A stretch of DNA of 64,000 nucleotides from Aurantiacibacter sp. D1-12. GTDB lineage: Bacteria > Pseudomonadota > Alphaproteobacteria > Sphingomonadales > Sphingomonadaceae. The translations under genes and the position numbers were made by a program. Location: NCBI RefSeq assembly GCF_028858515.1, contig NZ_JAPJZJ010000003.1, positions 1-64,000 on the forward strand, written 5' to 3'. Below the pieces are notes generated by a model that was given only the letters and a program-made list of their open reading frames with translations, did no database searches and had not been told where the DNA came from. The number at the start of each line of letters is the position of its first letter. Positions within the stretch are counted from its first letter, which is position 1. Below, in pieces: positions 25,562 through 33,556 of this stretch.

Positions 25562-25577
25562 GTAACCTACACGTTAC
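25562..25577. promoter_or_regulatory. GTAAC-N6-GTTAC inverted repeat upstream of the membrane protein/XRE pair
   Basis: GTAAC CTACAC GTTAC, 31 bp upstream of the membrane protein start, with a further GGTTAC half-site at 25592-25597. A spaced dyad of this kind near the promoter fits autoregulation by the small XRE protein. Inferred. Confidence 0.45.
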
Positions 25578-25679
25578 AAAAGGGAGGTCAAGGTTACATC
25601 GGCTGTTGCGGTAGATTGAGCGCGAACAGGGGGTTAGCCAATGTTGGCGGGGTCAACGGTGGCGGAGGTCGCTTCTTGA

Positions 25680-26516
25680 TTACTTGTCGAACATTTGCTC
25701 CGCGTGAAAGCGGACGTGGTCTTCGATAAATGTGCTGATGAAGAAGTACGAGTGATCGTACCCCTCTTGCATGCGGATGTTGGCGGGCATTTCAGCGGCT
25801 TCGCACTCCTCCGCTAGCCGATGCGTCTGCAGCTGTTCTTCGAGGAAATTGTCCGCCGTACCTTGGTCGATGAGCACATGGCCATGCCGCGCGCCGTCTG
25901 CGATCAGCGCGCAGGCATCGTATTCGCGCCATGCTACGCGATCCTCTCCCAGATAGCCGGCCAGCGCCTTTTCACCCCACGGGACCTGGGTCGGGGCGAC
26001 GATGGGTGAGAAGGCGGAGATCGATGTAAAGCGGTCAGGATTGCGCAGACCGATGGTGAGCGCGCCGTGGCCGCCCATCGAATGACCGGAAATGCCCTGT
26101 CGTGCCATATCGACCGGAAAATGCCGCATCACGAGTGAGGGAAGCTCGTCCTCGACATAGCTGCGCATGCGGTAGTGCTCACACCACGGTTCCTGCGTCG
26201 CATCGACATAGAATCCCGCGCCCTTGCCAAAGTCATAGCGTTCGTCATCGGGGACATCGTCCCCGCGCGGTGATGTATCGGGGCACACGAACACCACACC
26301 ATGTTCTGCGCAGGCCTTCTGGTAATGCGCCTTGGTCATGGCGTTTTCGTGCGTGCAGGTAAGGCCGGAGAGCCACCAGATGACGGGCATCTTCGCGCCT
26401 TCCTCATGCTCGGGCACGTAGATCGCGAAGGTCATCGGCGTGCCGGTGCTGGCGCTATCGTGCGTCCAGACCTGCTGCTCCCCGCCAAAGCTTTTCGTGG
26501 TGGAGACCTGCTCCAT
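25680..26516 (-). CDS. fghA: S-formylglutathione hydrolase
   Basis: 278 residues, the standard length. Esterase D-type alpha/beta hydrolase: nucleophile S146 in ISGHSMGGHG, an Asp in DQGTADNF and a His in GYDHSYFF; WLSGLTCTHENAM near residue 48-60 is the family signature. It hydrolyses S-formylglutathione to formate and glutathione, the step after the AdhC dehydrogenase encoded at the head of this operon. The start shares a base with the VOC-gene stop (TGATG). Confidence 0.95.
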   Translation of the reverse strand: MEQVSTTKSFGGEQQVWTHDSASTGTPMTFAIYVPEHEEGAKMPVIWWLSGLTCTHENAMTKAHYQKACAEHGVVFVCPDTSPRGDDVPDDERYDFGKGAGFYVDATQEPWCEHYRMRSYVEDELPSLVMRHFPVDMARQGISGHSMGGHGALTIGLRNPDRFTSISAFSPIVAPTQVPWGEKALAGYLGEDRVAWREYDACALIADGARHGHVLIDQGTADNFLEEQLQTHRLAEECEAAEMPANIRMQEGYDHSYFFISTFIEDHVRFHAEQMFDK

Positions 26517-26911
26517 CAGCCCACGCGGTGCAGGCCGCAGACCTTGTGTCCGTCAAGATCGCGGAAATAGCACAGGTGCATGTCGCCCACGGCGCGGCCT
26601 TCGCGCAAGCCCGGCGGGTCTTCAACAGAGGTTGCGCCATTGGCGACTGCAACATCGTGCAGTTCCTTGACCTGTTCGGGCGAGTTGCATGCAAAGCCGA
26701 TTGTCATGCCGTTGGCGCAGGTCGCGGGCCCGTCATTGATCGGCTCGGAAAGCATGAAGACGCTGCCATTGTGCACGAACATCGCGCGGCGATGGCCGGT
26801 GGGAGCATCGTTGAAACGCGGCGCGGGCGCGCCCACAACTGCCAGCACCTTTTCATAGAAGGCGGCGGACTTATCGAGATCGTTGGTGCCGATCATCATA
26901 TGGCTGAACAT
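26516..26911 (-). CDS. VOC/glyoxalase-family protein in formaldehyde operon
   Basis: 131 residues from ATG 26911, preceded by AAGGAGAACGCC; a longer start is not needed. Starts MFSHMMIGTNDLDKSAAFYEKVL, typical of the glyoxalase/bleomycin-resistance fold (beta-alpha-beta-beta-beta modules). Metal-ligand type His and Glu are possible but not certain. It is 10 bp after the cupin gene and overlaps fghA. A role in handling glutathione adducts is plausible because of its place between adhC and fghA; no reaction can be assigned. Confidence 0.87.
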   Translation of the reverse strand: MFSHMMIGTNDLDKSAAFYEKVLAVVGAPAPRFNDAPTGHRRAMFVHNGSVFMLSEPINDGPATCANGMTIGFACNSPEQVKELHDVAVANGATSVEDPPGLREGRAVGDMHLCYFRDLDGHKVCGLHRVG

Positions 26912-26921
26912 GGCGTTCTCC

Positions 26922-27278
26922 TTACAGGTCAACCGCCTTGGTCGCGGTTGCTTCGTCTCCGGAATTCGGTGTGCCTTCGGCGTCCATTACGAACACCTTG
27001 GCTTCCCCGCGCGCGGCGCGCGGCCGGTGTTCAGTTCCGCGTGGTACGATGATCATCTCGCCTGCGGCCAGTGTTTCGGTGCGGTCATCGAAGTCGATTT
27101 CCAACTCTCCTTCGATGACAAGAAACATCTCGTCCGTATCGGCGTGGTGATGCCAGTGATACTCGCCTTCAAGCTTGCACAGCCGCACTTCATTGTCGTT
27201 GAATCGGGCCACGATCTTGGGCGACCACTGTTCGGTAAAGAGGCCGAATTTCTCTTCGAGGCTGACCTTTTCGGGCAT
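26922..27278 (-). CDS. Small cupin-domain protein in formaldehyde operon
   Basis: 118 residues from ATG 27278, which shares a base with the adhC stop (TGATG); the longer open frame extending into adhC is out of frame with it and is a shadow. Single cupin barrel: motif 1 HWHHHADTDEMFLVIEGE (about 42-59), and motif 2 with PRGTEHRPRA (about 79-88). Metal ligands His, His, Glu, His are all present. Function unknown. It may protect or process a formaldehyde or methylglyoxal adduct given its neighbours. Confidence 0.87.
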   Translation of the reverse strand: MPEKVSLEEKFGLFTEQWSPKIVARFNDNEVRLCKLEGEYHWHHHADTDEMFLVIEGELEIDFDDRTETLAAGEMIIVPRGTEHRPRAARGEAKVFVMDAEGTPNSGDEATATKAVDL

Positions 27279-28384
27279 CAGTAAACCACCACGCTGCGGA
27301 TGCTTTCGCCAGAGTGCATCAGATCGAAACCCTTGTTGATCTCTTCCAGCGTCAACTGGTGCGTGATCATCGGATCGATGGCGATCTTTCCGTTCATGTA
27401 CCAGTCCACGATTTTGGGCACATCGGTGCGGCCCTTCGCGCCGCCAAAAGCCGTGCCGCGCCAGTTGCGACCGGTCACCAGCTGGAACGGGCGGGTGGCG
27501 ATTTCCTTGCCTGCCTCGGCCACGCCGATGATAATGCTGGTGCCCCAACCCTTGTGACAGCACTCCAGAGCATCGCGCATCACGTCGGTATTGCCGGTGC
27601 AATCGAACGAGTAGTCTGCACCGCCATCGAGCATCTCGACAATGTGCGCAACAACGTCCGAGGTTTCCTTGGGATTGACGAAGTCGGTCATCCCGAACTT
27701 CTCGCCCCATTCCTTCTTGGACGGATTGATATCGACGCCAACGATGCGGTCTGCCCCAGCCATCTTCGCACCCTGGATCACATTCAGCCCAATCCCGCCA
27801 AGTCCGAACACGACGACATTGTCACCCGGCTGGACCTTGGCCGTATTAGTCACCGCGCCGACGCCCGTGGTGACACCGCAGCCGATATAGCACGAGGTCT
27901 CGAACGGAGCGTCCGTGCGAATCTTGGCGACGGCGATTTCGGGCAGCACGGTGAAGTTAGAGAAGGTCGAGCAGCCCATGTAGTGGTAGATCGTTTCGCC
28001 CTTGTAGGAGAAACGCGAGGTGCCATCGGGCATCAGCCCCTTGCCTTGCGTTTCGCGAATGGCGCTGCACAGGTTGGTCTTGCCCGAAAGGCACATTTTA
28101 CACTGGCGGCATTCGGGCGTGTAGAGCGGAATCACGTGATCACCCGGCGCAACCGAAGTCACGCCAGCGCCGACTTCGCGCACCACGCCCGCCCCTTCAT
28201 GTCCCAGAATGCTCGGGAAGATGCCCTCGCTGTCGAAACCGTCCAGAGTGTAGGCATCGGTGTGGCAGATACCCGTTGCCATGATCTCCACGAGCACCTC
28301 GCCCGCCTTAGGCCCCTCGAGGTCGAGCTCGACGATTTCGAGCGGTTGCTTGGGGGCGAAAGCGACGGCGGCTCTGGTTTTCAT
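27278..28384 (-). CDS. adhC: S-(hydroxymethyl)glutathione dehydrogenase / class III alcohol dehydrogenase
   Basis: 368 residues from ATG 28384. Catalytic zinc site in [14 protein letters not shown] and GHEGAG, structural zinc site with four Cys in [15 protein letters not shown], and NAD Rossmann motif [13 protein letters not shown]. It oxidises the formaldehyde-glutathione adduct to S-formylglutathione with NAD. It heads a four-gene operon (adhC, cupin, VOC, fghA) that performs glutathione-dependent formaldehyde detoxification, with formate as product. Identification is firm. Confidence 0.96.
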   Translation of the reverse strand: MKTRAAVAFAPKQPLEIVELDLEGPKAGEVLVEIMATGICHTDAYTLDGFDSEGIFPSILGHEGAGVVREVGAGVTSVAPGDHVIPLYTPECRQCKMCLSGKTNLCSAIRETQGKGLMPDGTSRFSYKGETIYHYMGCSTFSNFTVLPEIAVAKIRTDAPFETSCYIGCGVTTGVGAVTNTAKVQPGDNVVVFGLGGIGLNVIQGAKMAGADRIVGVDINPSKKEWGEKFGMTDFVNPKETSDVVAHIVEMLDGGADYSFDCTGNTDVMRDALECCHKGWGTSIIIGVAEAGKEIATRPFQLVTGRNWRGTAFGGAKGRTDVPKIVDWYMNGKIAIDPMITHQLTLEEINKGFDLMHSGESIRSVVVY

Positions 28385-28457
28385 GGGTAAGACTCCTGCC
28401 TGGTCCCATGCGATTAATGCGCCAGCAGCATGGGGGCAAGCGGTGATGTGGCAGAGC

Positions 28458-29525
28458 CTAATCGCTGGTAGGGTGAGGTTCGGCGAGGAAACCGAGCACT
28501 GCCTCCGTCCAGGCATCGGGCTCGTCCCACCAGATTATGTGTCCGGCCCCTTCGATAAATTCGTATCGACCTTGCGGTGCGATAGCAGCATGCTCATAGG
28601 AAGCGGCATAAGGGATGTAATCACACTGCCCCTGCAGGACGAGCAGCGGTACGTCAGCCTGTTGCAGCTCTTCCCGCCAGTTATCTACTCCGGCAAACCA
28701 GTTACTGTGCCCGTGCGAGTAGAAACCACCACCACCTTCTTCGGGCAGCACATTTGCCGGATCACACACCATGCCGCTGGTAATCTGCGTGGCAACGGTA
28801 TTGAGCACGCTATCGGCCTCCTCGTCATCCATCAGCTTCGTATCGAAGGTCATTGCCAGCGCGATTGAGGCGACAGCGCGGGTGGGCCAGGACGAGATTC
28901 CCATTTCGTCCGATCGATCCAACGGAGCGCGGAACTCGATCCCGTCCGGGACTGGATAGAGTTCGGCGTTAATCCAGTTTCCAGCCTCGTCGAAGAGACC
29001 AGGTTCGATATCTCCGGGCGATGTCAGGATTGCACGGTGTACTCGGTCAGGATGCATGGCAGTGTAATAGGATACAAGCATCCCGCCATAGGACTGACCG
29101 ATCAAAATGGCATTGTCGGCAGAAAGGTGACGCGAGATAATCTCATCCAGATCCCTGGCATGGCCCTGAAAGGAGTAATCCTTCGGGCGGGGAAGGCGAT
29201 CAGAAAGGCCAGAGCCGATCTGATCGTATAGATACACGTCATATCCTTCGGCGGCGAGAGTTTGCGCCCTCTCGATATAGCTGGAATGAATGTAGCCACC
29301 CGGTCCGCCATGCAGGAAAATGATGGGCGGGTTCGATCTCTCGACACCTGCGGCTGGTACATGCGTGTAGGCGAGGCGATAGCCGCTTTCCATCTGCCAG
29401 TATTGCGTTGTCTCCCGCGGTTGAATGCGTTCGATTGTTGGTGCGACGGGGATTGCAATAACTACCGCCAAGACAGCGATAAGAGCGAGAATAGCCAGAC
29501 CGGACCATTTGAGAAATTTTTTCAA
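28458..29525 (-). CDS. Membrane-anchored alpha/beta hydrolase (proline iminopeptidase-like)
   Basis: 355 residues. An uncleaved anchor or signal (about residues 8-30, [19 protein letters not shown]) precedes the hydrolase domain. Oxyanion-hole phrase [11 protein letters not shown], nucleophile in [11 protein letters not shown], acid Asp near LQGQCDYIP and His near EGAGHII form the catalytic set. HGGPGG plus this nucleophile elbow is typical of S33 prolyl aminopeptidases and relatives. The N-terminal anchor suggests action outside the cytosol, possibly on peptides. Upstream is a cluster of dyads (29543-29578). Substrate unknown. Confidence 0.87.
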   Translation of the reverse strand: MKKFLKWSGLAILALIAVLAVVIAIPVAPTIERIQPRETTQYWQMESGYRLAYTHVPAAGVERSNPPIIFLHGGPGGYIHSSYIERAQTLAAEGYDVYLYDQIGSGLSDRLPRPKDYSFQGHARDLDEIISRHLSADNAILIGQSYGGMLVSYYTAMHPDRVHRAILTSPGDIEPGLFDEAGNWINAELYPVPDGIEFRAPLDRSDEMGISSWPTRAVASIALAMTFDTKLMDDEEADSVLNTVATQITSGMVCDPANVLPEEGGGGFYSHGHSNWFAGVDNWREELQQADVPLLVLQGQCDYIPYAASYEHAAIAPQGRYEFIEGAGHIIWWDEPDAWTEAVLGFLAEPHPTSD

Positions 29526-29542
29526 GGGCCACCCGATTGTAT

Positions 29543-29578
29543 TAGTGATATACTACAATAGTACACCGATATAATCGG
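29543..29578. promoter_or_regulatory. Cluster of short inverted repeats upstream of the alpha/beta hydrolase
   Basis: Three dyads in 36 bp: TAGT-N5-ACTA (29543-29555), TACTA-CAA-TAGTA (29551-29563, perfect arms) and CCGAT-ATA-ATCGG (29566-29578, perfect arms). They lie 18-53 bp before the hydrolase start (minus strand). TACTA/TAGTA dyads resemble TetR- or PadR-type operators. No such regulator gene is adjacent. Role inferred. Confidence 0.42.
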
Positions 29579-29607
29579 AGGTCAACTGCACGCGCACGCG
29601 CCAAATT

Positions 29608-31038
29608 TCACCCTTCGTGAATAGTCTTGATCACCATACAGGCTTTCACACCTTCGGGGCCATCTTCGCTGCCGTAGCCGGACCATTTCACTCCGCCAAA
29701 CGGTGCGTCGACGGTTGAGACCGCGGCAGAGTTGATCGCCAGCATCCCGGTTTCAACATCGGCGGCAAGGCGGTGGCGGCGTGCGTTGTCATTGGTCCAG
29801 GCATAGGCAGCAAGGCCATATGGCAAGCGATTGGCTTCGGCGATCATTGCCTCTTCACCCGCCATCGGGTTGAGCACTGCGACCGGTCCGAAAGGCTCAT
29901 CGTTCATGATGTCTGCACTGGTGGGCACTTCGCTAAGCACGGTCGGCTGGTGGAAAAGACCCTGGTTGCCGATGCGTTCGCCACCGGCGAGCAATTTGCC
30001 GCCTGCGTCTTTGGCCTGACCGATCAGGCGCTGGACATTGTCGAGACCGCGGGCATTCGCCATCGGACCCATCTGCGTACCGTTTTCCAGACCGTTGCCG
30101 ACTTTCAGCGCCGATGCACGTTCGACAAAGCCGTCACGGAACCGCTCGAACACGCTCTCTTCGATCAGGAACCGCGTGGGGCTGACACAGACCTGTCCGG
30201 CATTGCGGAAGGCGCCGGGCGCCATGACATCGAGCGCCTTGTCCATGTCGCAGTCGTCGAAAATCATGACCGGCGCGTGGCCGCCCAGTTCCATGGTGGT
30301 GATCTTGAGATCATTGGCGGCGAGCTTGGCGAGGTGCTTCCCGACGGCAGTCGATCCGGTGAAAGTCACCTTGCGGATCACAGGGCTCGCCAGCAGGTGC
30401 TCGCTGACGTCGCTCGGTACACCGAACACGCATTGCACTGCGCCGCCGGGCACTCCTGCATCGAGCAGTGCCTGCACCAGCGCCAGACCGCCATAGGGCG
30501 TTTCCTCGCTCGGCTTCACGATGGTGGAGCAACCCGCCGCCAGCGCGCCGCCGATCTTGCGCATCACGTTGATGGCGGGGAAATTCCACGCCGCGAAACC
30601 GGCCACGGGGCCAACGGGGTGGTACTGCACCTCGGCGCGGGTGCCTTCGGGCCGGACAAGCGTGCGGCCATAGATGCGCTTGCATTCCTGTGCGTAGAAT
30701 TCGAGCAGGTTGGCCGAATACATGACTTCGCCGCGCCCTTCGGCCAGCGGCTTGCCCTGTTCCTTGGTGATCGCTGTCCCAATATCGCTGGCGCGTTCGC
30801 GCAACAGGCCCGCCGCCTTTGTCAGGATGCTCGCCCTCTGGTCCGCGCCGGTCTTGCGCCATTCGTGGAAGCCGCGTTGCGCCGCCTCAAGAGCGTGATC
30901 GAGATCCGCGGCGCTGGCATGCGGCAGAGTGCCCAGCACTTCGCCAGTGGCAGGGTTGGTCACCTCTTCAGTGACGCGGCCATCAGTGGACAGCTGTTCG
31001 CCATCGATCAGCAGGTGGAGAGTGGGGTAATCGGTCAT
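29608..31038 (-). CDS. gabD: NAD(P)-dependent succinate-semialdehyde dehydrogenase
   Basis: 476 residues of the aldehyde dehydrogenase superfamily, close to GabD in length and motifs. TFTGSTAVGKHLA is the cofactor-binding turn, MELGGHAP carries the catalytic Glu, FRNAGQVCVSPTRF carries the nucleophilic Cys, and EPFGPVAVL is present near the C-terminus. It oxidises succinate semialdehyde (from GABA or 4-hydroxybutyrate) to succinate. The gene stands alone, divergent from a small exported protein. Substrate is the most likely within the family but not proved. Confidence 0.88.
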   Translation of the reverse strand: MTDYPTLHLLIDGEQLSTDGRVTEEVTNPATGEVLGTLPHASAADLDHALEAAQRGFHEWRKTGADQRASILTKAAGLLRERASDIGTAITKEQGKPLAEGRGEVMYSANLLEFYAQECKRIYGRTLVRPEGTRAEVQYHPVGPVAGFAAWNFPAINVMRKIGGALAAGCSTIVKPSEETPYGGLALVQALLDAGVPGGAVQCVFGVPSDVSEHLLASPVIRKVTFTGSTAVGKHLAKLAANDLKITTMELGGHAPVMIFDDCDMDKALDVMAPGAFRNAGQVCVSPTRFLIEESVFERFRDGFVERASALKVGNGLENGTQMGPMANARGLDNVQRLIGQAKDAGGKLLAGGERIGNQGLFHQPTVLSEVPTSADIMNDEPFGPVAVLNPMAGEEAMIAEANRLPYGLAAYAWTNDNARRHRLAADVETGMLAINSAAVSTVDAPFGGVKWSGYGSEDGPEGVKACMVIKTIHEG

Positions 31039-31135
31039 GGAAGCTCCTCTTGGCAGCCCATATCCGCATCGGGAGGCGATGCTTCAAGCGATTTTGTGAA
31101 CTTGCGGTTCAGACTGCTGCGCCTATGGCAGGAAC

Positions 31136-31474
31136 ATGATCGAAATACTTGCCGCTTTCGCCCTGTCCGCGTCACAATCGCAGGAGCCACCGCAGCTTTC
31201 GCTCGAGCAGCGCATGCTCGCACGGTGTTCGGCTGCATTCTCCCTCGTCGCCACCGGGCAGGAGAACGGTAACGCCGCAGCGCTGCGCTATCCTGATGTT
31301 CGGACAAGCGGGCGCGAATTCTTCGTGCGCTCGGGCGCGCGCTTGATGGATGAAACGGGCATGAGCCGCGAACAGCTCAGCGCCACGCTGTCTGCCGAGG
31401 CGCAGGACCTGTGGGACAATGACACACTGGATGAAGTCATGCCCGCGTGCCTTTCACTGCTGGACCAATCGTAA
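31136..31474 (+). CDS. Small exported protein, unknown
   Basis: 112 residues. A short hydrophobic start (MIEILAAFALSASQSQE) looks like a weak signal peptide. The rest is helix-forming with two Cys (MLARCSAAF and MPACLSLL) that could form a disulfide in the periplasm. A GGCAGGAAC ribosome site precedes the ATG. No family recognised, though this style of protein is common in sphingomonads. Neighbours give no functional hint. Confidence 0.72.
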   Translation: MIEILAAFALSASQSQEPPQLSLEQRMLARCSAAFSLVATGQENGNAAALRYPDVRTSGREFFVRSGARLMDETGMSREQLSATLSAEAQDLWDNDTLDEVMPACLSLLDQS

Positions 31475-31559
31475 AGCACTGTAACAAAGGCATTCAGCCC
31501 CGGCTCAGACCGCATCTCCTATAGCGCTGTTAAATTCGGACACATAATGGAGACATCTC

Positions 31560-31979
31560 ATGCGCTTACCTATCCTTGCTGCCGCATTGGCAACGATTGC
31601 TGCGCCCCTTCCGGCGATGGCGCAGGACACCGCACCGGATACGTCCGAGCTGAGAGAAGTGCTGGCTGATCCAGCTACTATAGAGCGGGCCTCCACCATG
31701 CTCGGCGTGATGACGGACGTCATGATGGAAATGCCGATTGGTCGTATGGCAGAAGGTATGGCCGAGGCCATAGACGGCGAAGCGCCCGATATCGATCCTG
31801 ATGCCCGCGTGCGCGACATGATGGGTCCGGAAGCCGAAGACATGCCTCGGCAGATGGCAGAACGCTTGCCGCAGATGATGGAAATGATGGGTGTGATGGC
31901 GGGCGTTCTGGAAGAGGCAATGCCCGTGCTTCGTGAAGCGGCGGAGCGGCTGCCTAGCGAACTGTCGCGCTCCGAATAA
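31560..31979 (+). CDS. Exported Met-rich small protein
   Basis: 139 residues. A classical signal peptide (MRLPILAAALATIAAPLPAMAQD, cleavage after AMA). The mature part is acidic and unusually methionine-rich, with stretches such as MTDVMMEMP and MPQMMEMMGVM repeated in helical segments. Such Met-rich helices can bind Cu(I) or Ag(I) in the periplasm, but also occur in uncharacterised sphingomonad proteins without known metal function. An ATGGAGAC stretch precedes the start. No catalytic motifs. Confidence 0.8.
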   Translation: MRLPILAAALATIAAPLPAMAQDTAPDTSELREVLADPATIERASTMLGVMTDVMMEMPIGRMAEGMAEAIDGEAPDIDPDARVRDMMGPEAEDMPRQMAERLPQMMEMMGVMAGVLEEAMPVLREAAERLPSELSRSE

Positions 31980-32037
31980 TTTCCGGCCTGAAATGCTGGA
32001 CCGGGAACCACGCTTGGGGCAATAGCGCTGGTCATAT

Positions 32038-32709
32038 ATGTGGCATCTCTATCATTTTCCGCTTTGTCCCTTCAGTCGCAAGGTGCAGCTCGCGCTGGGC
32101 GAGAAGGGCCTCGGCTATGAGCTGGTCACGCTCTACCCGTGGGATGCCGATCCGAACTTCCGCCGGCTGAATCCTGCGGGTCGCGTCCCAGTGCTGCACG
32201 ATCCGACGAAGAACTTCGCGTTGATCGATAGCCAGGCGATTTGCGAGTATCTGGAAGAGACCGAAGACAACCGCCCGCTGATCCTCGGCTCGGCCAGGGC
32301 GCGCGCGGAAATCCGCCGCCTTGTCGCCCTGTTTGACGAGAGTTTTTACGGTGATATCACCGGCCCCTTGCTACACGAAAAGATGAAGAAGCGGCTTGTC
32401 CTGCGCCAGTCGCCGGACAGCCGGATCCTGCGCGAAACGCAGCGGCTGCTGCATGAACATCTGGATTACATCGACTGGTTGATCGACAATCGCCGCTGGA
32501 TTGCCGGTTCGCAGCTGAGCCTTGCCGATTTCGCGGCTGCAGCACAGATTTCTGTGGTTGATTACCTAGGCGATATCGACTGGAAGGATCATGCGAGCGC
32601 TCGCGGCTGGTACCGCGTGATGAAGAGCCGCCCCAGCTTCGCGCCATTGCTGCGCCAGAAGATGGAAGGGCTGCCTGCGCCAAGGCACTATGCGGATGTG
32701 AACGCGTGA
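32038..32709 (+). CDS. Glutathione S-transferase family protein
   Basis: 223 residues. N-terminal thioredoxin-like domain: FPLCPFSRKVQLAL carries a possible catalytic Cys10 or Ser13, NPAGRVPVL has the cis-Pro, and the glutathione-binding IDSQAICEYLE gives the Ser after an acidic residue. The C-terminal helical domain has the N-capping phrase SLADFAAAAQ. Cytosolic, with unknown electrophile substrate. The gene appears monocistronic and is followed by a long structured gap. Confidence 0.9.
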   Translation: MWHLYHFPLCPFSRKVQLALGEKGLGYELVTLYPWDADPNFRRLNPAGRVPVLHDPTKNFALIDSQAICEYLEETEDNRPLILGSARARAEIRRLVALFDESFYGDITGPLLHEKMKKRLVLRQSPDSRILRETQRLLHEHLDYIDWLIDNRRWIAGSQLSLADFAAAAQISVVDYLGDIDWKDHASARGWYRVMKSRPSFAPLLRQKMEGLPAPRHYADVNA

Positions 32710-33050
32710 TTTGTTTTGCGCAGCCGCCTCTGCGACTGCGTCCTCGCTAGATGCGCAGGCAAGCTGCACCCGCTGCGGGCGTGCGTTCGCGCTTGCCCTC
32801 GGCTTCTCGCCGAGCGAGCTCCGCGAGAAGGTGGCTACCTCGTGCTGAAATCGGGCGCGACTAGCGCACGACAGAGCCCGAACGGGCGACCGCAGGTGCC
32901 GCGCAGCGAAGCGGAGCGAATAGCACCGAGGACGAAAGCGCGTAGGCGCTTTCGAAAAACAAACATTCCGCGTGGTTCTTGGTCCGATGAGGTGGCATTG
33001 CGCCAACCAGCGTTCGATCCCATATTCTCCACCAAAGGAGATCGCACCCC
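32710..33050. other. Structured GC-rich intergenic region between GST and msrB
   Basis: 341 bp without a credible gene: open frames on both strands are Arg/Ser-rich and lack ribosome sites. It contains long inverted repeats: CTTCTCGC (32803-32810) against GCGAGAAG (32823-32830), and the 9-bp hairpin at 32933-32954. Several CGCAGCG/AGCGGAGCG-type phrases recur. It may be a dispersed intergenic repeat, a decayed element or a structured RNA. I cannot choose from this window alone. Confidence 0.5.
32933..32954 (+). terminator. Perfect 9-bp hairpin, possible terminator
   Basis: CGAAAGCGC, loop GTAG, GCGCTTTCG, then a run of A on the plus strand. There is no T-tract on plus, so it would be a poor plus-strand terminator. 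On the minus strand it is preceded, not followed, by T. It could be the end of a repeat or an RNA stem instead. Confidence 0.4.
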
Positions 33051-33461
33051 ATGACCGACAAACTCGACCTCACAGAAGCCCAGTGGCGCGAGAAGCTGAC
33101 GCCGGAGCAGTATTCCATCCTGCGCGAAGGAGGGACCGAGCGTGCGTTCACCGGCAAGTACGAAAAGAACAAGGCGCAGGGCCTCTACAAATGTGCAGGT
33201 TGCGGACTGCCGCTGTTTCCGTCTGACACCAAGTATGACAGCGGATCGGGTTGGCCCAGCTTCAGCGCGCCCGCCGATCAGGGCAATGTCGAGATGAACC
33301 GCGACATGTCACACGGCATGGTCCGCACCGAAGTCGTTTGCGCCAAATGCGAAGGGCATTTGGGGCATGTTTTTCCCGACGGTCCTGGCCCGGAAGGCCT
33401 TCGATACTGCATCAACAGCGCCTCGCTTGACTTCGAACCGGAGGATAAAGCGGGCGATTGA
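33051..33461 (+). CDS. msrB: Peptide-methionine (R)-S-oxide reductase
   Basis: 136 residues with AAAGGAG upstream of the ATG. Two zinc-binding CxxC motifs (CAGC and CAKC), GSGWPSF, and the catalytic Cys in RYCINSASL are all present. It repairs methionine-R-sulfoxide using thioredoxin. The gene is alone; its partner msrA is at 45.6-46.1 kb. Identification is firm. Confidence 0.96.
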   Translation: MTDKLDLTEAQWREKLTPEQYSILREGGTERAFTGKYEKNKAQGLYKCAGCGLPLFPSDTKYDSGSGWPSFSAPADQGNVEMNRDMSHGMVRTEVVCAKCEGHLGHVFPDGPGPEGLRYCINSASLDFEPEDKAGD

Positions 33462-33556
33462 GCGCGTCAGGCGTTCACGCTCGGTTACATTTCGCCTATG
33501 CATGGCCGGATTTCATCGGAAGCCCTCGGGCGCCCGCAACAGGAATGTAGTGTCTG

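Noticed and set aside
26922-27710. 262-codon minus-strand frame including the small cupin gene
   Set aside because: The N-terminal 144 codons are an out-of-frame reading of adhC; the real start is the coupled ATG at 27278.
29773-31272. 499-codon plus-strand open frame opposite gabD
   Set aside because: Shadow of the gabD reading frame; Arg/His/Ala-rich translation with no motif.
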